Positions 21,779-34,698 of a DNA stretch of 64,000 nucleotides are shown here, one piece after another; position 1 is the first letter of the stretch; every line of letters begins with the position of its first letter. The stretch comes from Macrotrachela quadricornifera. Taxonomy: Eukaryota > Rotifera > Eurotatoria > Philodinida > Philodinidae. The notes below the pieces were generated by a model that worked only from the letters and a program-made list of their open reading frames with translations, ran no database searches and had not been told where the DNA came from. The position numbers and the translations under genes are program-made. Location: the NCBI GenBank assembly GCA_022393335.1, contig JAJEKB010001446.1, positions 156,275-220,274 of the forward strand, read 5' to 3'.

Positions 21779-23572
21779 AAACAGCTTTAATTATCAATTA
21801 ACTGTAACAAATATAACTTTTTAGCTTGAATTTCAAGTCAGTTATAAAAAATAAAACAGAATTTTAGTATGTTCTGAAAAATCGTTTAAAATGACATTAA
21901 ATCATAGAGTTCTTCAACAACGAATGTATCACAATAATCAATTATCATTATCTGCAATGTTACAATTGTGTGAGAAGTCAGAAAGAAACTGCACTTTTCC
22001 AAGAACTTTTCAACAACATAGAATATTGAACTTATATTCATTCAAAATTTAAAAATCGTTTTCTGTTGGTCTTTGTGTCTTCACTTCCTCTAAGTGATAC
22101 GCATATCAGCTTAGTCTTATAATTTTTAACCGGATTAGAAAGTTATTTTATATCTGAATTTTAGTGGATATTAGCGATATCAATAGATAATTTGAATATT
22201 TGCAAAAATATTAATTTTTCTTTGATTATAGCGTCTTTTGAAAAATTTTAAAGTAACTCTTCAGAATGTATTTTGAAAGAATTTCTAATGATACTTTAGA
22301 AAACTATCTATGTCACATGAAGACAAGTTGAAAGGCATATACAAAAATTATGTCTTGATTTATTTTCAAAAAACTAGATTTTGATCATTCTAAATCTAGG
22401 ATTTATAATTTTATTTTACAAAGGAGCCTGACTTCACAGTCGATTATTTAAGTTAAACCTTGATAGTTTCTCTTAAGCATATCGTAATTAAAAATAAAAA
22501 AGAATCACCGAACTCTTTTGTCTTTACGAATTAAATTTTCACATACTTTAAACGTGTGTTCGCTACAGGAACATCTTAAGATACAGAAACTTTTTGAAGG
22601 CATGATCAACGAACTCTTTAAATATACATTTCGGATAGCTATTATTAGCTTTTTACTATACTCTATAGTATAAAAAAAATACTGAGACACTTGTGCAAGG
22701 ATTTGCGTGCTCAACATACTCGAGTCCAGGAAGAATATGTCATAATTAAAGAATTGAAGAAACAAGAACATACTGTCCTAGAAACCTTTAAAAAAAATTT
22801 TACTACTCTGATTAAACTTGCGAAAAGTTATAAAAAGCTCAGATATTCTAAGACGGAAATCCTAACTATCATTAGTACAATACAGTGTTAACCACTACGA
22901 GTTAATGCCACACTATAATTACATTGCTCTGTTCAGCACTATGTCGTGTACTAATTACTCATAGAAATAAGGATTTTTATCGAGGTTACCAAAGTATCCT
23001 TAACCATTAGTGTGCATACAAGAGAGATTTTGTTATCTCGTTTGTAATGATAATTGAAAAACTATTTGCAAATAACTGTTAAGATTCGATTGATTTTACC
23101 CTTGAAAGATAACAAAAAGTAAAGACGAAGAAGATGAGCTTCTTCATTTACTATAAAAAAAAAGTAATATTCTCTTATATAAATACATTATAAGAAGATT
23201 TCAAAAGCTTCGATTACATTACCATTGACAATCCTAAGTTTAAGCGTGAGACTTAATACCGTTACAAGAATTTTTTGTATGTCAAATATATAAATAACTT
23301 TTTCTAACAACTAATTAATTCAAATTAATTCATTCTTTTTTTTCGGAAGCATTAATTAGATAGATAAAAATGTAGAAAGACAAACGATTCATTTTATAAC
23401 GTCAAAATGATTTATTTAAATTTAGATAAAAATTTCTTTTGCGCACTTTCAAAAATACATTTCTTGTTGAAAGTATGAGTAATAGATGAAGGACAGATAT
23501 AGAAACTGTAAGAAAATGCATCATTGATCACTTTATTTATGTTGTGCACCAAAGGAAAAATTTGATGATGAA
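21779..23572. other. Spacer between the two small-gene copies
   Basis: This is A+T-rich sequence with no recognised gene. The 22691-22891 plus frame is lysine-rich and coiled-coil-like but has no homologue that I know and no ATG context to favour it. No third copy of the 68-residue gene was found. Confidence 0.4.
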
Positions 23573-23866
23573 CACGTTTCTTTCTGCTTATTCAACGTTT
23601 GTATTCAAAAAACGTGACCGCGTGATCGATGATACTTGTTTGTCTCTCATTCTTTCACTAGCAACTGTTTTACAGTTTTTTTTTTCTTTTCTATTATTCC
23701 TTTTCTTGTTCGAGTAGTTTAATTTCTGATAAAAAAAAGAAGAAAGAATATAGTTGCTTTCATTTTTATTTTATACTTCTTATCGTTGACACCGTCAAAA
23801 ATCAATAAATTATTTGTAAGGTAGAAGAGTATATAGAGAAAGAAATTATTATTAATTTAATTTTAG
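23573..23866 (+). promoter_or_regulatory. Upstream region and 5' UTR intron of small gene copy 2
   Basis: This is the counterpart of 21199-21490, with the same blocks in the same order, ending in a putative 51-nt intron (23816-23866). The intron interior is more diverged than its 3' end: aatttaattttagttataaaatg is almost identical in both copies. Confidence 0.5.
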
Positions 23867-23873
23867 TTATAAA

Positions 23874-24080
23874 ATGTCTGCAATTAAAGCTGGAATAGAA
23901 AAAATGATGGAAGCTGTTGAAAGTAAAAAGGCTGCGGATAAACTTGAAAAAGCCAGTGATCCAAATATTAAACCAAGCGAACGAATGGATGCTGAGTTTG
24001 AAGCAAATAAAGCAGCGGCCAAAGCTGCTGAACATCATGCAAAAGCTGAACAGCAAAAAACGAAACATGCCAACAGCTAA
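23874..24080 (+). CDS. 68-residue hydrophilic helical protein, copy 2
   Basis: This is a paralogue of the gene 2.4 kb upstream, on the same strand and of identical length. The differences are MM for AK at residues 11-12, S for N at 28, N for S at 31, and A for C at about 49. The replacement of the only Cys by Ala makes this copy cysteine-free. Coding and 3' UTR similarity (taaactgtatattcatttac after the stop, aataaa near 24148) show that the duplication covered about 0.6 kb including promoter and terminator. No known domain; role as for copy 1. Confidence 0.75.
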   Translation: MSAIKAGIEKMMEAVESKKAADKLEKASDPNIKPSERMDAEFEANKAAAKAAEHHAKAEQQKTKHANS

Positions 24081-24160
24081 ACTGTATATTCATTTACTCT
24101 TTACATGACTTTTTTTTTTATATTTTTTTTTTGTATATTTTATTGTTAATAAAATAATCA

Positions 24161-26339
24161 AGCTCAAGTATTAGAAAGATTTCAATTTAACAAGTTATCT
24201 TAAATGATGTTGTATTTTTCATCAATTTCACAAATATTAAAACTTCTTTTAATTTATCATTTGACCAATAATATATATTCTTAAAAAAATGAAAACAATA
24301 ACAAAATTAAATCTTGACTAAGGAAGAAAATTACTTTTCAGTTAAAAAATAATATTTCGTTTTCTTTTGATATAATTAATCATTCTTGGTAAGTGACATA
24401 TGGTAAAAAAAGAAAATTTGAAAGTATACTTATTGTATAAAAATGAAGAGTTCAACTTAATCGATAAGGGATATAAATATGAGAATATTGTTAACGGTTT
24501 AATACATATTTTCATGGTATTGCTTCATAAAATCAAGAATACAAAAAATATTGAAAAAAAATACCAGAAAGCGTTTGACAAAAGCAATGCTCAAGAAATG
24601 TTTTGTCTGTATATCAAACGGATTCATATTCTTTTGTATTAGGATAGAACAGCTGATTTAACAGGCGAAGATGAAAATTACATTCAAATGTACAGACATT
24701 TATTACCTGTCGAAGAAAGTGAAGAGATCATATTTTAGCAATAGAAAATCGTCTCAATATGTTGCAGAATCAGTTCAAATGCGGTAAAATCAATCAAATC
24801 GAGTATTTCCAGGAATTTTTTTAGTCATGGCTGCTAAATATACGTAGTCATTCATCAATAATTAAATAGTAGATAATTCTTGTTTCGATATTTTCTATTC
24901 GATATTATGAGACCAAATCCACCCATACTTTCTGAGAAATTTTTTTTTGAAAGATATTTTCTGCCTTATATCATTTGTTGCAGTTTAAAGCGTTGATTCT
25001 AAATATAACCTTAGTTTTTTTTTTGAAATATAAGATGAATGTCAAAAACTGGATTTCTAACCAAAACCTCGGAGTTTTGAGCATTCTGTCAAATAATCTG
25101 GGAAAGGTTTCATGGGTTTTCGGTACTACCATACATAGAATACATGTATAGAGATATCTGATAAAAATGCGCACTCGATCAGATCTTATTCCTTTATAAT
25201 GGTTCACACTATAGGGAACGGTACAACTTCAGATAGGTTTTAGAGTTCGAGATCTTTTGTTGTCTACTCGACTCTAAATTCATTTTGGATCATTTATTTT
25301 CAATACAAAGCTCACTGATGAATCACATACATATGCATTTATTCAAATGATTAGATCTTGGAAAAGGATACTTTTGTATATGTCCGCCTAATATCCGACA
25401 CACAAAATTTTTTTTCTCTTAAATTATCACAAGATGAGAGTGGCATGAATGAGATCGATGTTTACGTTTGAAATTCGTTGAAAATAAGATTCTTTGATTT
25501 TTGTGAAGTTTATGAACGTAACATGCTTACTGTATTAAATCAGACATATTAAAATCTTTCGAGTTGAAAATGTTATTATCGATGTATCTTAAGGAGTTCT
25601 ACTTACAATCTAAGTTTCATTGAATTTGAAGAATTTTTTAAAAAACGACTCTGTTTTTATTGTTAATTAGAAGTGCCTGTGTACAATGACGTATGAATAT
25701 GACGCATTCTCTATTGCATGTTATATAGCGAAAGAAAATACCGATCTAAATATCTTATGTAAATAAATAGAAATTAACTTTAGTCTCCTTATATATGTGG
25801 TTATAATTTAATAGTAAATACTACATAAAATGGGACATGCTATACATAGAGACAAAAAGATTAATCATTAATTTGTTTTTCAATTGATCTATAGTTCTGT
25901 TTACGTATATTACTTTGTTAAATGCGATTAAGATTACCTTTCACTTTTTCATTGAGCATTGCTGAAACAATTTTTAACAGAAGATTAGTAGGCAAATCAA
26001 CTGTTTCTGTTGGAGAGAATGCTTCACTTGGGATATTGGCAAGATGACATCGGATCAATTATTTTTCATCATGAAAGTGATTAACATTCGGATGTTTCTA
26101 CAAACAAACAGGTGGATCAGAAAAGAAGCTATAGAGAAATTTATCTTTTATTTTGAATTGAATTCAATTACATGTAGTTGTATCAACGAAACTTTTCTTG
26201 CATTTTTAGCTAACAAATTTGAAGGTGGCATTGTTCTTTTGTCTCTACTCCCAATACTGGAAGTAAATTAGAGAAGACTATTTTTGTTTTTTATTATATT
26301 TGTGTCGATTTTTATATTTAAATCAAGCATGGACTGACA
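24161..26339. other. Intergenic, no supported gene
   Basis: The 80-codon frame at 24400-24642 and the short readings after it are lysine/asparagine-rich and carry no motif. From about 25920 an ATG-led reading precedes the astacin relic and might be its degraded 5' part, but I could not align it. Confidence 0.35.
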
Positions 26340-26762
26340 AGAATTGGTAGTAGTGTACCGTGGCCAAATAGAATTGTTCCATACGAAATTTCATCCAAAT
26401 ATGGTCTGTTTGATCTTCAGTTTTATGATATTTTTTATTGAATTTAGTGTGAAGAAGCAGATGATTTTACTTAGCTCTAGTATACATGACTATATAACTC
26501 GTAGCTATCAACAATGTACGTTGTGTACAATTTCGACCGAGAACATCATCTGATGTGTATTATATTACTTTTAAAAATGGAGCAGGTTATTCATCACCGG
26601 TAAATATCACGTGTTAGTTCATGCATTTTTCATACAGCTTTCTTGTCTTCTAGGTCGAACGAAATACTGGTGCCATAATAACTCGAACTGTTACATTAAA
26701 ACATCCTGGCTGTATCGTCGATGGAATAATCATGTACGAACTATTGCATACATTAGGTAAGG
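26340..26762 (+). pseudogene. Astacin-type (M12A) zinc metalloprotease relic
   Basis: Three pieces line up with an astacin catalytic domain. IGSSVPWPNRIVPYEISSKY (about 26344-26400) matches the start of the mature enzyme. NVRCVQFRPRTSSDVYYITF then NGAGYSSP (about 26512-26600) is the next block, ending at a plausible 5' splice site. GAIITRTVTLKHPGCIVDGI then IMYELLHTLG (about 26660-26760) covers the active-site helix and ends at gtaagg. The zinc motif HExxH reads YELLH, so the first ligand is lost. Between the first two pieces the frame is broken, and no downstream exon with the rest of the zinc site was found. These lesions mark a pseudogene. Confidence 0.6.
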
Positions 26763-27837
26763 ATAGGACATATTGATCTCTTGTATATTTTACAATTCAA
26801 AAAACCAAATAAATACATCTGTCTAGGATGTGTTTTTTCTTTTTATAAAGCTCATATCTATAATATGAAGTAAAGTTATGTAGAAAGAAAGGAAATTTTG
26901 TGTGTACATATAATCAGCCTTATTAAAATCTAACCGTCTTCGAAAAAGTTAAAAAGATTCTTTTCGTAGTATTTATTATCTGAAACATTTTCAATTCTAT
27001 TCTAACAGATCAAGATATAGAGTCAAATACTTAAGTACAATAAATAGTAATGTATACTAGATAATTATTTGATTTTGCTTTAATGAAATAGGTTCGCATC
27101 AAAACGAGATGGTAAATTACATCAAGTATAGAATGATTTGATGTACTTTCTTTATTAACATAATCGTCGATGTCTGTGGAAGAGTGTATGATTTGCAAAA
27201 ACAAACTGCTTTTATGATCAGTTTTTTTAGGAGGAGAAGATGGCTGAAATCAAAAAACAAATTTATACCAACTAATAATTATTATCAGTTATAGCTGTAG
27301 GTGGATATAATAAATTTATTCTCACTGCCGCGTACGAATGATAAATATTGTTCTCAGTATCGGAACACTGATGTTCTAAATAATTGTGACTAATATTCGA
27401 CGGTAAGCAGGCCCACACATTGACATTAACCTTATCTTTTACTATTGAATAGAACGAATGATTTTATAGAATACTGATAACTATAATTTTGCTATAACTC
27501 ATACTTATGTTATCTGATATTAAACAGTAAATCCAAAGGAATAATTTGTTTGTAATTTATTATCATTAATTGAAATGATAAGCAAAATATATGTCGAATA
27601 TGTATCATATTCTTTGAAATAATCGTGCACATCATTTTGTATGATATTGATTACCACTAAATCTTACTTAATGCGACAAATAATTTTAAAAAAATTGTCC
27701 TCATCATCATTATATGAAAATTTTGTAGTGAGAAATTGAAACAGATGCTCGGTTTCGCATGAATATCATATAACGAAACAAGAGAAGAAAAAACGTCATT
27801 CCTTTTTTTTCATATCCCTAAGAGCAACAAGAAAAAA
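26763..27837. other. Intergenic, nothing recognised
   Basis: No exon continuing the astacin relic and no other gene was seen. The region ends in the short leader of the NHL-repeat gene. Confidence 0.45.
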
Positions 27838-29174
27838 ATGACACTTTTATTGATCAGTACATTTATTTTATTGGGATTTAATTCGATCGCTAGTGGATTT
27901 GTATGTATGACAGATGGTCTTTTTGCAAATCCCGATGATAAATATTCATTCTATCATTGTTCATGGGGTACTCCATTTTTAATGCAATGTGGACCAGGAA
28001 CGGCTTGGAATCAAAATATATATACTTGTGGTTGGGATACACCTACACGTAAATATACTTATCATTTTTTAAACATTTCACATCTAAAAAAGAAAATTCA
28101 GTTAGTTTATTGTTTCATTAGAAGAAAAGAATAGAAATAGAAATCGATAAATAAACAATTATTTTATATATTCTTTTAGCTTCCATTGTTTGCGATGATA
28201 GTAAAATCGTGAATTGTCGAGAAAAAAGCTCATGGTCACCTAATGGAATTGCCTTTGTTGGTCAAGATTTAAAAGCTGGTTCAGATCTTCAACATTTAAT
28301 ATCACCATTCGGTTTATTTGTTGACACTGAACATGGTAATAATATTTATGTTGCCGATACTGATAATCATCGTATTCAAAAATTTTTACATGGATCATTG
28401 AATAGTGGTGGCATAACTGTTGCTGGTGGAAATGGAAAAGGAAATGCTTCAAATCAATTGAGTATGCCTCGAGCTGTTTATGTTGACAAAAATGAAAATA
28501 TTTATATTGCTGATGATGACAATAATCGTATTCAATTGTGGCAGAAAGGAGCAAAAAGCGGAGTTACTGTGGCTGGGGGTTATGGTAAAGGTAGAGCATT
28601 AAATCAAATTGGTGCTTGTCATGGTGTATTTGTTCATGAAAAAACCAAAACTCTTTATGTATCTGATTTTTATAATGATCGTGTTGTTAAATATACTGAA
28701 GGAAGCAATGAAGGAGTGATTGTAGCTGGTACAAGTACCGGGGGTAGCAAGCCAGATCAATTATCAATGCCACGTGGAATCTTTGTTGATCAATGTGAAA
28801 CAATCTATGTAGCTGATCTGTGGAACAATCGTATACAAAAATGGAAAAAAGATGCAAAGGAAGGTATTACAGTGGCCGGGGGCAATGGAAAAGGATCGAA
28901 TCTTAATCAATTAAATAGTCCATGGGATGTTAAAGTAGATCAATATAACAATATTTATATTGTTGACACAGACAATGAAAGAATAGTTAAATGGGCACCT
29001 AATGAACTTAGTGGAGTTGTCGCTGTAGGTGGTAATGGCTATGGTAATCAACCAAAGCAATTCAGAGCTGCTCATGGTATGGCATTAGATAAACAAGGAA
29101 ATATTTTCGTTAGTGAACGATTAAATCATCGAATTCAAATGTTTCAAATTGATGACAAAACTAATACTTGTTAA
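27838..29174 (+). CDS. Secreted protein with chitin-binding (CBM14-like) domain and six NHL repeats
   Basis: Two exons, 27838-28048 and 28180-29174, with a 131-nt intron (GT at 28049, AG at 28178-28179), join in phase 1 to give 401 residues. Residues 1-19 (LLLISTFILLGFNSIASG) form a signal peptide. Residues about 21-66 hold the six-cysteine-style peritrophin pattern (FVC, YSFYHC, PFLMQC, IYTCGW). From about residue 95 come six NHL blades, each of the form P-G-FVD--N-IYVAD--N-RIQ-W, separated by VAGGNGKG-like linkers, enough for one six-bladed propeller. The protein is probably exported and binds chitin or glycans through the N-terminus while the propeller binds a partner. This pairing is common in rotifers. 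A polyadenylation-like aataaa follows the stop. Confidence 0.85.
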
Positions 29175-29749
29175 TGTTCTTTTTCCGAAAAATAAATAAT
29201 ATCTAATTTTAATACCCTATCCTATATATATATAAAACGGACAAATATGTTCTTCATTCATCATGACAATGATGTATATACCCATAACTGTTACAATGAC
29301 AACTATACGTAGGTAGTAATTCACTTGTTTAGCAGGAACAATATTACAATTCTATATTAGTATATCACGTACAACAAAATGCACATATTGTTTAGGGGGT
29401 ACATACATGCTGTAATACGATTGTAATTCAACTAAAACGACGAGATACATCAAAGTTTTATATAGTGCTAATATTTATATAATCGACCTGATACACACAT
29501 AAATGAACCAAAATAGTAGCTATAAGCGAAACCACATTTCTTTTCTCATAGAAAAACTTGCTAGCGCAGTCTCTTCCCAATTGAAACATGGCACTCATAT
29601 ATTTTTAGTTTTATCATACTAATAAGAGAAAGTATTTACAAAAAAAACGATATTTTTCTCTTCGAAATACTTTCTTCACAATATATTATTTATCTATTTT
29701 CTCTGTCTTCATTTTTGTTATTTTTTTTCTTTTACTATTCTTGTATGCG
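29175..29749. other. Intergenic, nothing recognised
   Basis: A short tatatatataaa run follows the NHL gene. There is no gene or repeat up to the foldback element. Confidence 0.45.
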
Positions 29750-30876
29750 CAATTTCCAGCATATGAGTTTGTAGAGGTTGTAGAGCTGATTCTCTTGCTA
29801 TGCTTCACGTTTCGCAACAGAGCTTTATTGATGCAGAATAGGAATCAAAATATCAGAATTTCAACATACAGAATGAACCAAAAGTAACCGCACAAATAAT
29901 TTTTTTCGAGTTTTTTTATTCATCAGCAGTTACATCTTATATTTATACAACATACACTATGTGATACAAGTCAGAGATATGACACTATTGTGAAGATTAT
30001 CCATCTATTGAAATGAATATGAATGAACAGAAAAGAAATGCCAAATTACAAAAAAACATACGCATATCAAAGCATATATTTATTAGAAGGATCAAAGGGA
30101 AGCAAGAAGTTTTGATCATATATGGATGACTCAAGCGAACGGATGAAAGACGATAGTGTATCGTAAAACATGCAATGAAGAAGAATGTATATACAAAACA
30201 GAAGTAACAATGAAAGAAAGAAAGCGCGAGGCAGAACAAAGAAATCATGGCTATGACTATGGATGTATGATCAACCTCTGAGTGCAGTATTCTGTTTCAA
30301 AGCATATAAATATATCTTAAACGCTGCTATGTGATTATATAAGAAATTCAATGATCTTCCTATTGCACAGGATTTTTATATTTTTGTTTGCTTATCCCAA
30401 TCTGAGAAACAAATCCCATTCAGTTACGTCTTGTATTCATTTACAAAAGAAGATCAAAATCTGACTGAACGAAATTTGTTTCTCAGGTTTGGAAAAGCAA
30501 ACAAAAGTATGAGAATCGTGAGTAACATGAAAAATCATTGAATTTCTTATATAATCATATAACAGCAATTAAGGAATGTTTATATACTTTGAAATAAATT
30601 GCTACATCAAGAAGTTGATCATATATCAAATAGTGTACGTGATATAAATATGAAATGTAACTGTTAATGAATAAAAAAATCGAAAAAACTATTTGTTCGA
30701 TTACTTTTGGCCCACTCTGTATATTGAAATTCTGATATTTTGAGTTCTATTCTGCATCAATAATGCTTTGTTGGGAAAAACGAAACATGCTACGAGAATT
30801 AGCTCATCGAGCTCTACAAATTGATGTATATCCCATTCAAAACTGAAATTCACACTTGAGAACCTTCCCTCGTTAG
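29750..30876. mobile_element. Large foldback element, about 1.1 kb, asymmetric
   Basis: The symmetry centre is near 30443. Close to it, gtttgcttatcccaatctga (about 30388) faces its near-complement tcaggtttggaaaagcaaac (about 30484). Farther out, tagagctgattctcttgc and ttgatgcagaatagga (left, 29780-29850) pair with tctattctgcatcaataatg and gagaattagctc (right, 30745-30805). The left arm is longer by about 300 bases (about 29967-30270), an insertion or a right-arm deletion. The right terminus (about 30862-30876, aaccttccctcgttag) carries the ACGAGGGAAGG motif of the elements at 18052 and 60361. A matching left terminus is missing. Confidence 0.7.
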
Positions 30877-32319
30877 TGATCTTTGTGCCCATTTGCTAAG
30901 ATTTATGATAAGAGAGAGCCACAAAATCTTGAATTAAAAGTTACATTCACTATTTTCAAAGAAAAATGTATGTGAGTTCCACAATAAGTATCCTAATAAC
31001 TACATTCTTATTTCTAATACTATCTGCGTATAATTTAATGATTGTATACTTGTACATATAGCCATATGACTTAATGTTATACGTGTATATATATATATAT
31101 CTTAATCCTTACACTTATACTCTCGTACATATACCCTTATATATATATAAAGCCATAGTGCTTAGAGTTATATCCTTACATCTATATTGATCCCTTCAAA
31201 TGGTCTATTGCATTGACTGTATACAAAGTTGAACTGTGTGTGTCAGGCACCAATTAGGTATGATGTGATTTTTATTAATCGATTATTTTTGACGTATACG
31301 ATGGTTTATGATATTATTCAAGTATAGTTTACAATCTCTGAATTATTACGATAGTTGTGAATGATAAATTTTTACAACCGTTGTTTATGATGCTCGTAAT
31401 GTACTTTCAAGCATTGTTCACAATTATCGTAAATGGCTGCTAGGAACGGCTACTGTTTCCAGTCAGTTGTAACTACAATAAAGTCGTATGGGAGCAACAG
31501 TGATTGATGAGAAGTGCTTTTAATGTAAAACACATCTAATATGATTAAGTTTAACTCATTGGTTGTATGTCATTCATTGCAACGTCATTGAACATTTATT
31601 CAACATATCTATAGTACTACTTATAGGCAGGACAGAAAACAAACAAAATATGAAGTTTCTTAAATTAGTATGAATAATAGATAAACTTATCTACATGAAT
31701 CTTTCAGCATATCAATAGTGTGCAATCAAGCTATCGAATAATACTGTTTACACTATGTAATTAATAACTGTTCATTATAATTCATCTATATAATATAATA
31801 ATGTTTTTAACCTATCAAAGTCTTCGATAAAACTAGTCATCATGTTGTGATGGTAATTCTATAAAAAAGGTTATATTTGAACATTAATCATGATCAGAAG
31901 ATCATTTAAAACCACTCAATTTACTAGACAAAAATGCTGCTCTACTAACAAATTCAAGCAATAAAGCTAGAACATGAAAAAGTTTTTCTTTTAAATGAGA
32001 AAACATTTCGAACTAATTAGTTAATATACTTCAGTAATGCATGTACACAACTTCATTACTACAGTAGTTCATTTATTTAAGTCTGAATGCGATCGCACAA
32101 GAAAGCTTCTCCAATCTATTTACTAGAATAGATTTAAACGATCATGACGTGGTGTAAATCGCGGCTCACTTCGAATCTCAAATGAATTGAGATGTAAATT
32201 TTTAATTTTAAATCACAGGTAAAACATATTTGAATGCTTTATGATTTCAAAACAAGATTAATCAATGTGAAATGATAATCAAATAAAATTCTTCATTGTA
32301 GAGATTCAATTGACAAAGA
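30877..32319. other. Intergenic with short TA-rich microsatellite
   Basis: A (TA)n run lies at about 31088-31100, and several tata- and gtatac-rich patches run to 31160. Around 31230-31490 are scattered palindromic words. No gene was recognised. Confidence 0.4.
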
Positions 32320-32593
<274 letters not shown>

Positions 32594-33364
32594 GAAAAAA
32601 TATATCGTCAAGTTCAATTGTTAATTTAGCAGAGAGCTAATTACCTGAAAATATCAAACAGTATTGATTGGGATATAGATTCTGATGAAATATATTACAT
32701 TTCATACAACTCATTAAACTGAATTTACACTCTTTTTTCTAGCAAAGGTGAAAATGATCAATAACAGAATCACCCGGCCAAAAACGTATTCACAATTTTA
32801 AAGAACATCTCTTCAGGTATAATGAACGAGAACCTATTCGAAATCTATTCCGCTGCTTCATTTTCTTTTTTTTCGACAACGGAAAAACGAAAGTATCTGT
32901 AAATGTATATATATCTTTTGCTCTTTTTCTTTACATATAAAAAAGCCAATCAATTTTTCACTTATTGCAATGAATTCCATGAAGTAAATTCTGTATTTTA
33001 TAGTTGTTCTTAGATAGAAAGTGTATGCCAATGAATAATTCTTGTTCATTAACAATGGTAGTCCTGCTAATTGTCATACAAAAATAACTTTGATCAATGA
33101 CCGATTTATTCAAGTTCATCACCTATTTTATTTTGATATTGTTTATTATGTAGATAAAAATGCAAAAAGACGAATTTTTTTTTTGGTAACATTACACATT
33201 TTTATTTTAATTGAGAAAAAGAGTTTTTTTTACGTTCTACAGAAAATATGTCTCTTTGTTTTTAGAAAAATGTGTGAGAGAGAGCAACAGTCGATGTATA
33301 AAGTTAGAAATAATATTTTTCCAAGGGCATAACACTGTTGTTCCAAATAGCATCGACAATAAAT
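32594..33364. other. Intergenic, nothing recognised
   Basis: Open frames at 32858-33055 (-) and 33042-33402 (+) are short and Phe/Lys-rich with no motif. No RNA gene or repeat was recognised. Confidence 0.4.
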
Positions 33365-33975
33365 TTTATACCAAATTATGGTGCTTCAAACATGGAATTT
33401 AACAATACTAAATAGTGAGAGTTATGGCAGCTTTGTAGTGTAGAATTCAAAAAATTCCTAGATTTTGATGCCATATCGACATAGAAAAAGTCTTCTCATA
33501 AGGCAGCCCAAACTTGATCCGACTTAGCGTGCTGAATATCACCAAGTAATCCTCAGTTAGCCGAAAATCATGGCAACAATAATAAAAAATGCTGTTATAG
33601 ATGCAGCATAATCGTTACCATAAGAAAACTGAAAAACACATTTCAGATGTTTTGACTAACATGGAAACAAACATGAATTATGTAAAACTCTTTTAGGTTC
33701 GTCTACGCCTTGTCTTAGTTCTGTAAAAAAATACTAACCGTCGTCATGTTGATTACTGATTATATTCATCAGACATTAAAAATTAAATATTACTTTGTGA
33801 TATTCAGCACGCTAAATCAGACCTAGTTTGAACTGCCTCATGAGAAGACTTTTTCTACGTCGATATGGCATAAAAATCTAGGAATCTCTTGAATTCTACA
33901 CTGCAAAGTTGCTATAACTCTTACTGTTTAGTATTTTTAAATCTCATGTTTGACGTGCCTTAATTTGGTACAAAA
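33365..33975. mobile_element. Foldback element, about 0.61 kb
   Basis: Arms of about 200 bases face each other. taccaaattatggtgcttca (left, from about 33368) pairs with gtgccttaatttggta (right, ending about 33971). Further in, gtgtagaattcaa, ttcctagattttgatgccat, agaaaaagtcttctcat and tagcgtgctgaatatcac all recur inverted. The centre of about 200 bases is unpaired. No coding potential. Its ends differ from the ACGAGGGAAGG family. Confidence 0.75.
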
Positions 33976-34627
33976 GGCGGGGAGCTTATAAGATTGTAAA
34001 ATAGTTCGCAGAAGTGTTTTCGCCAGACCCTTTATTATCTAATATCAACTGAAAGATCTCATTGAGATAAATATTTTTGGTGACGGAACTTTTTATTTTT
34101 CCATGAAAAAATAAAAAGTTCTGGGGACTATTTTACCATCTCATAATTTCCCCTCCGTTTGTCAATGACATCTTGTTACCGATTGTATATATGGAAAGAG
34201 TAAATAGCAGAAATAAACAAAATATAAGAAAAGAATGAGCGAAAAATACAGAGTGAAAAACTAAACCAGAAAGAAAAAGAAGAAGATAAGTATTGATAAA
34301 TAAGAAAATATAGAATATCTGCGGTTAAATATTGAAATGATAGCTAATGCGTGATGAATGTTCTGAATTATGAGCTGTCTGCACTATATATATTGCACAC
34401 ATAATTGATGATCTCGATTGACGATTATTCATTTATGTTATGCTATTTACCTTTTCGGGTATAATGATTTGTCGGCCGACATTGTTGCTCATTCACAGAA
34501 AACAATGATCATATATAACAGTGTCTGTATCGTGTCTTCTTGATTGCGGACAAAAATCAAACCAATTAGCAGACCGACAGTGTGGGTGAGGGTGAATATT
34601 TTGTCAGCAATCATGAGGTAGCCGTCT

Positions 34628-34637
34628 ATATATATAG
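34628..34637 (+). promoter_or_regulatory. TATA-box-like run upstream of the endonuclease-domain gene
   Basis: A tatatatata run stands about 65 bases before the ATG at 34699, at a plausible core-promoter distance. The word is common in this A+T-rich DNA, so the assignment is weak. The preceding 34000-34627 holds no gene. Confidence 0.3.
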
Positions 34638-34698
34638 TCTCTATTTAACTCAGTAAACATATAACTATCTTCTTTAACAATATTAACCAACTATAAAC

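Noticed and set aside
22505..22891. Overlapping frames on both strands between the small-gene copies
   Set aside because: Neither shows a domain; the plus frame is lysine-rich and helical-looking only because of A-rich DNA.
29997..30248. 83-codon minus frame inside the large foldback
   Set aside because: Low-complexity Phe/Cys/Ser text inside a non-coding element, with no conserved motif.
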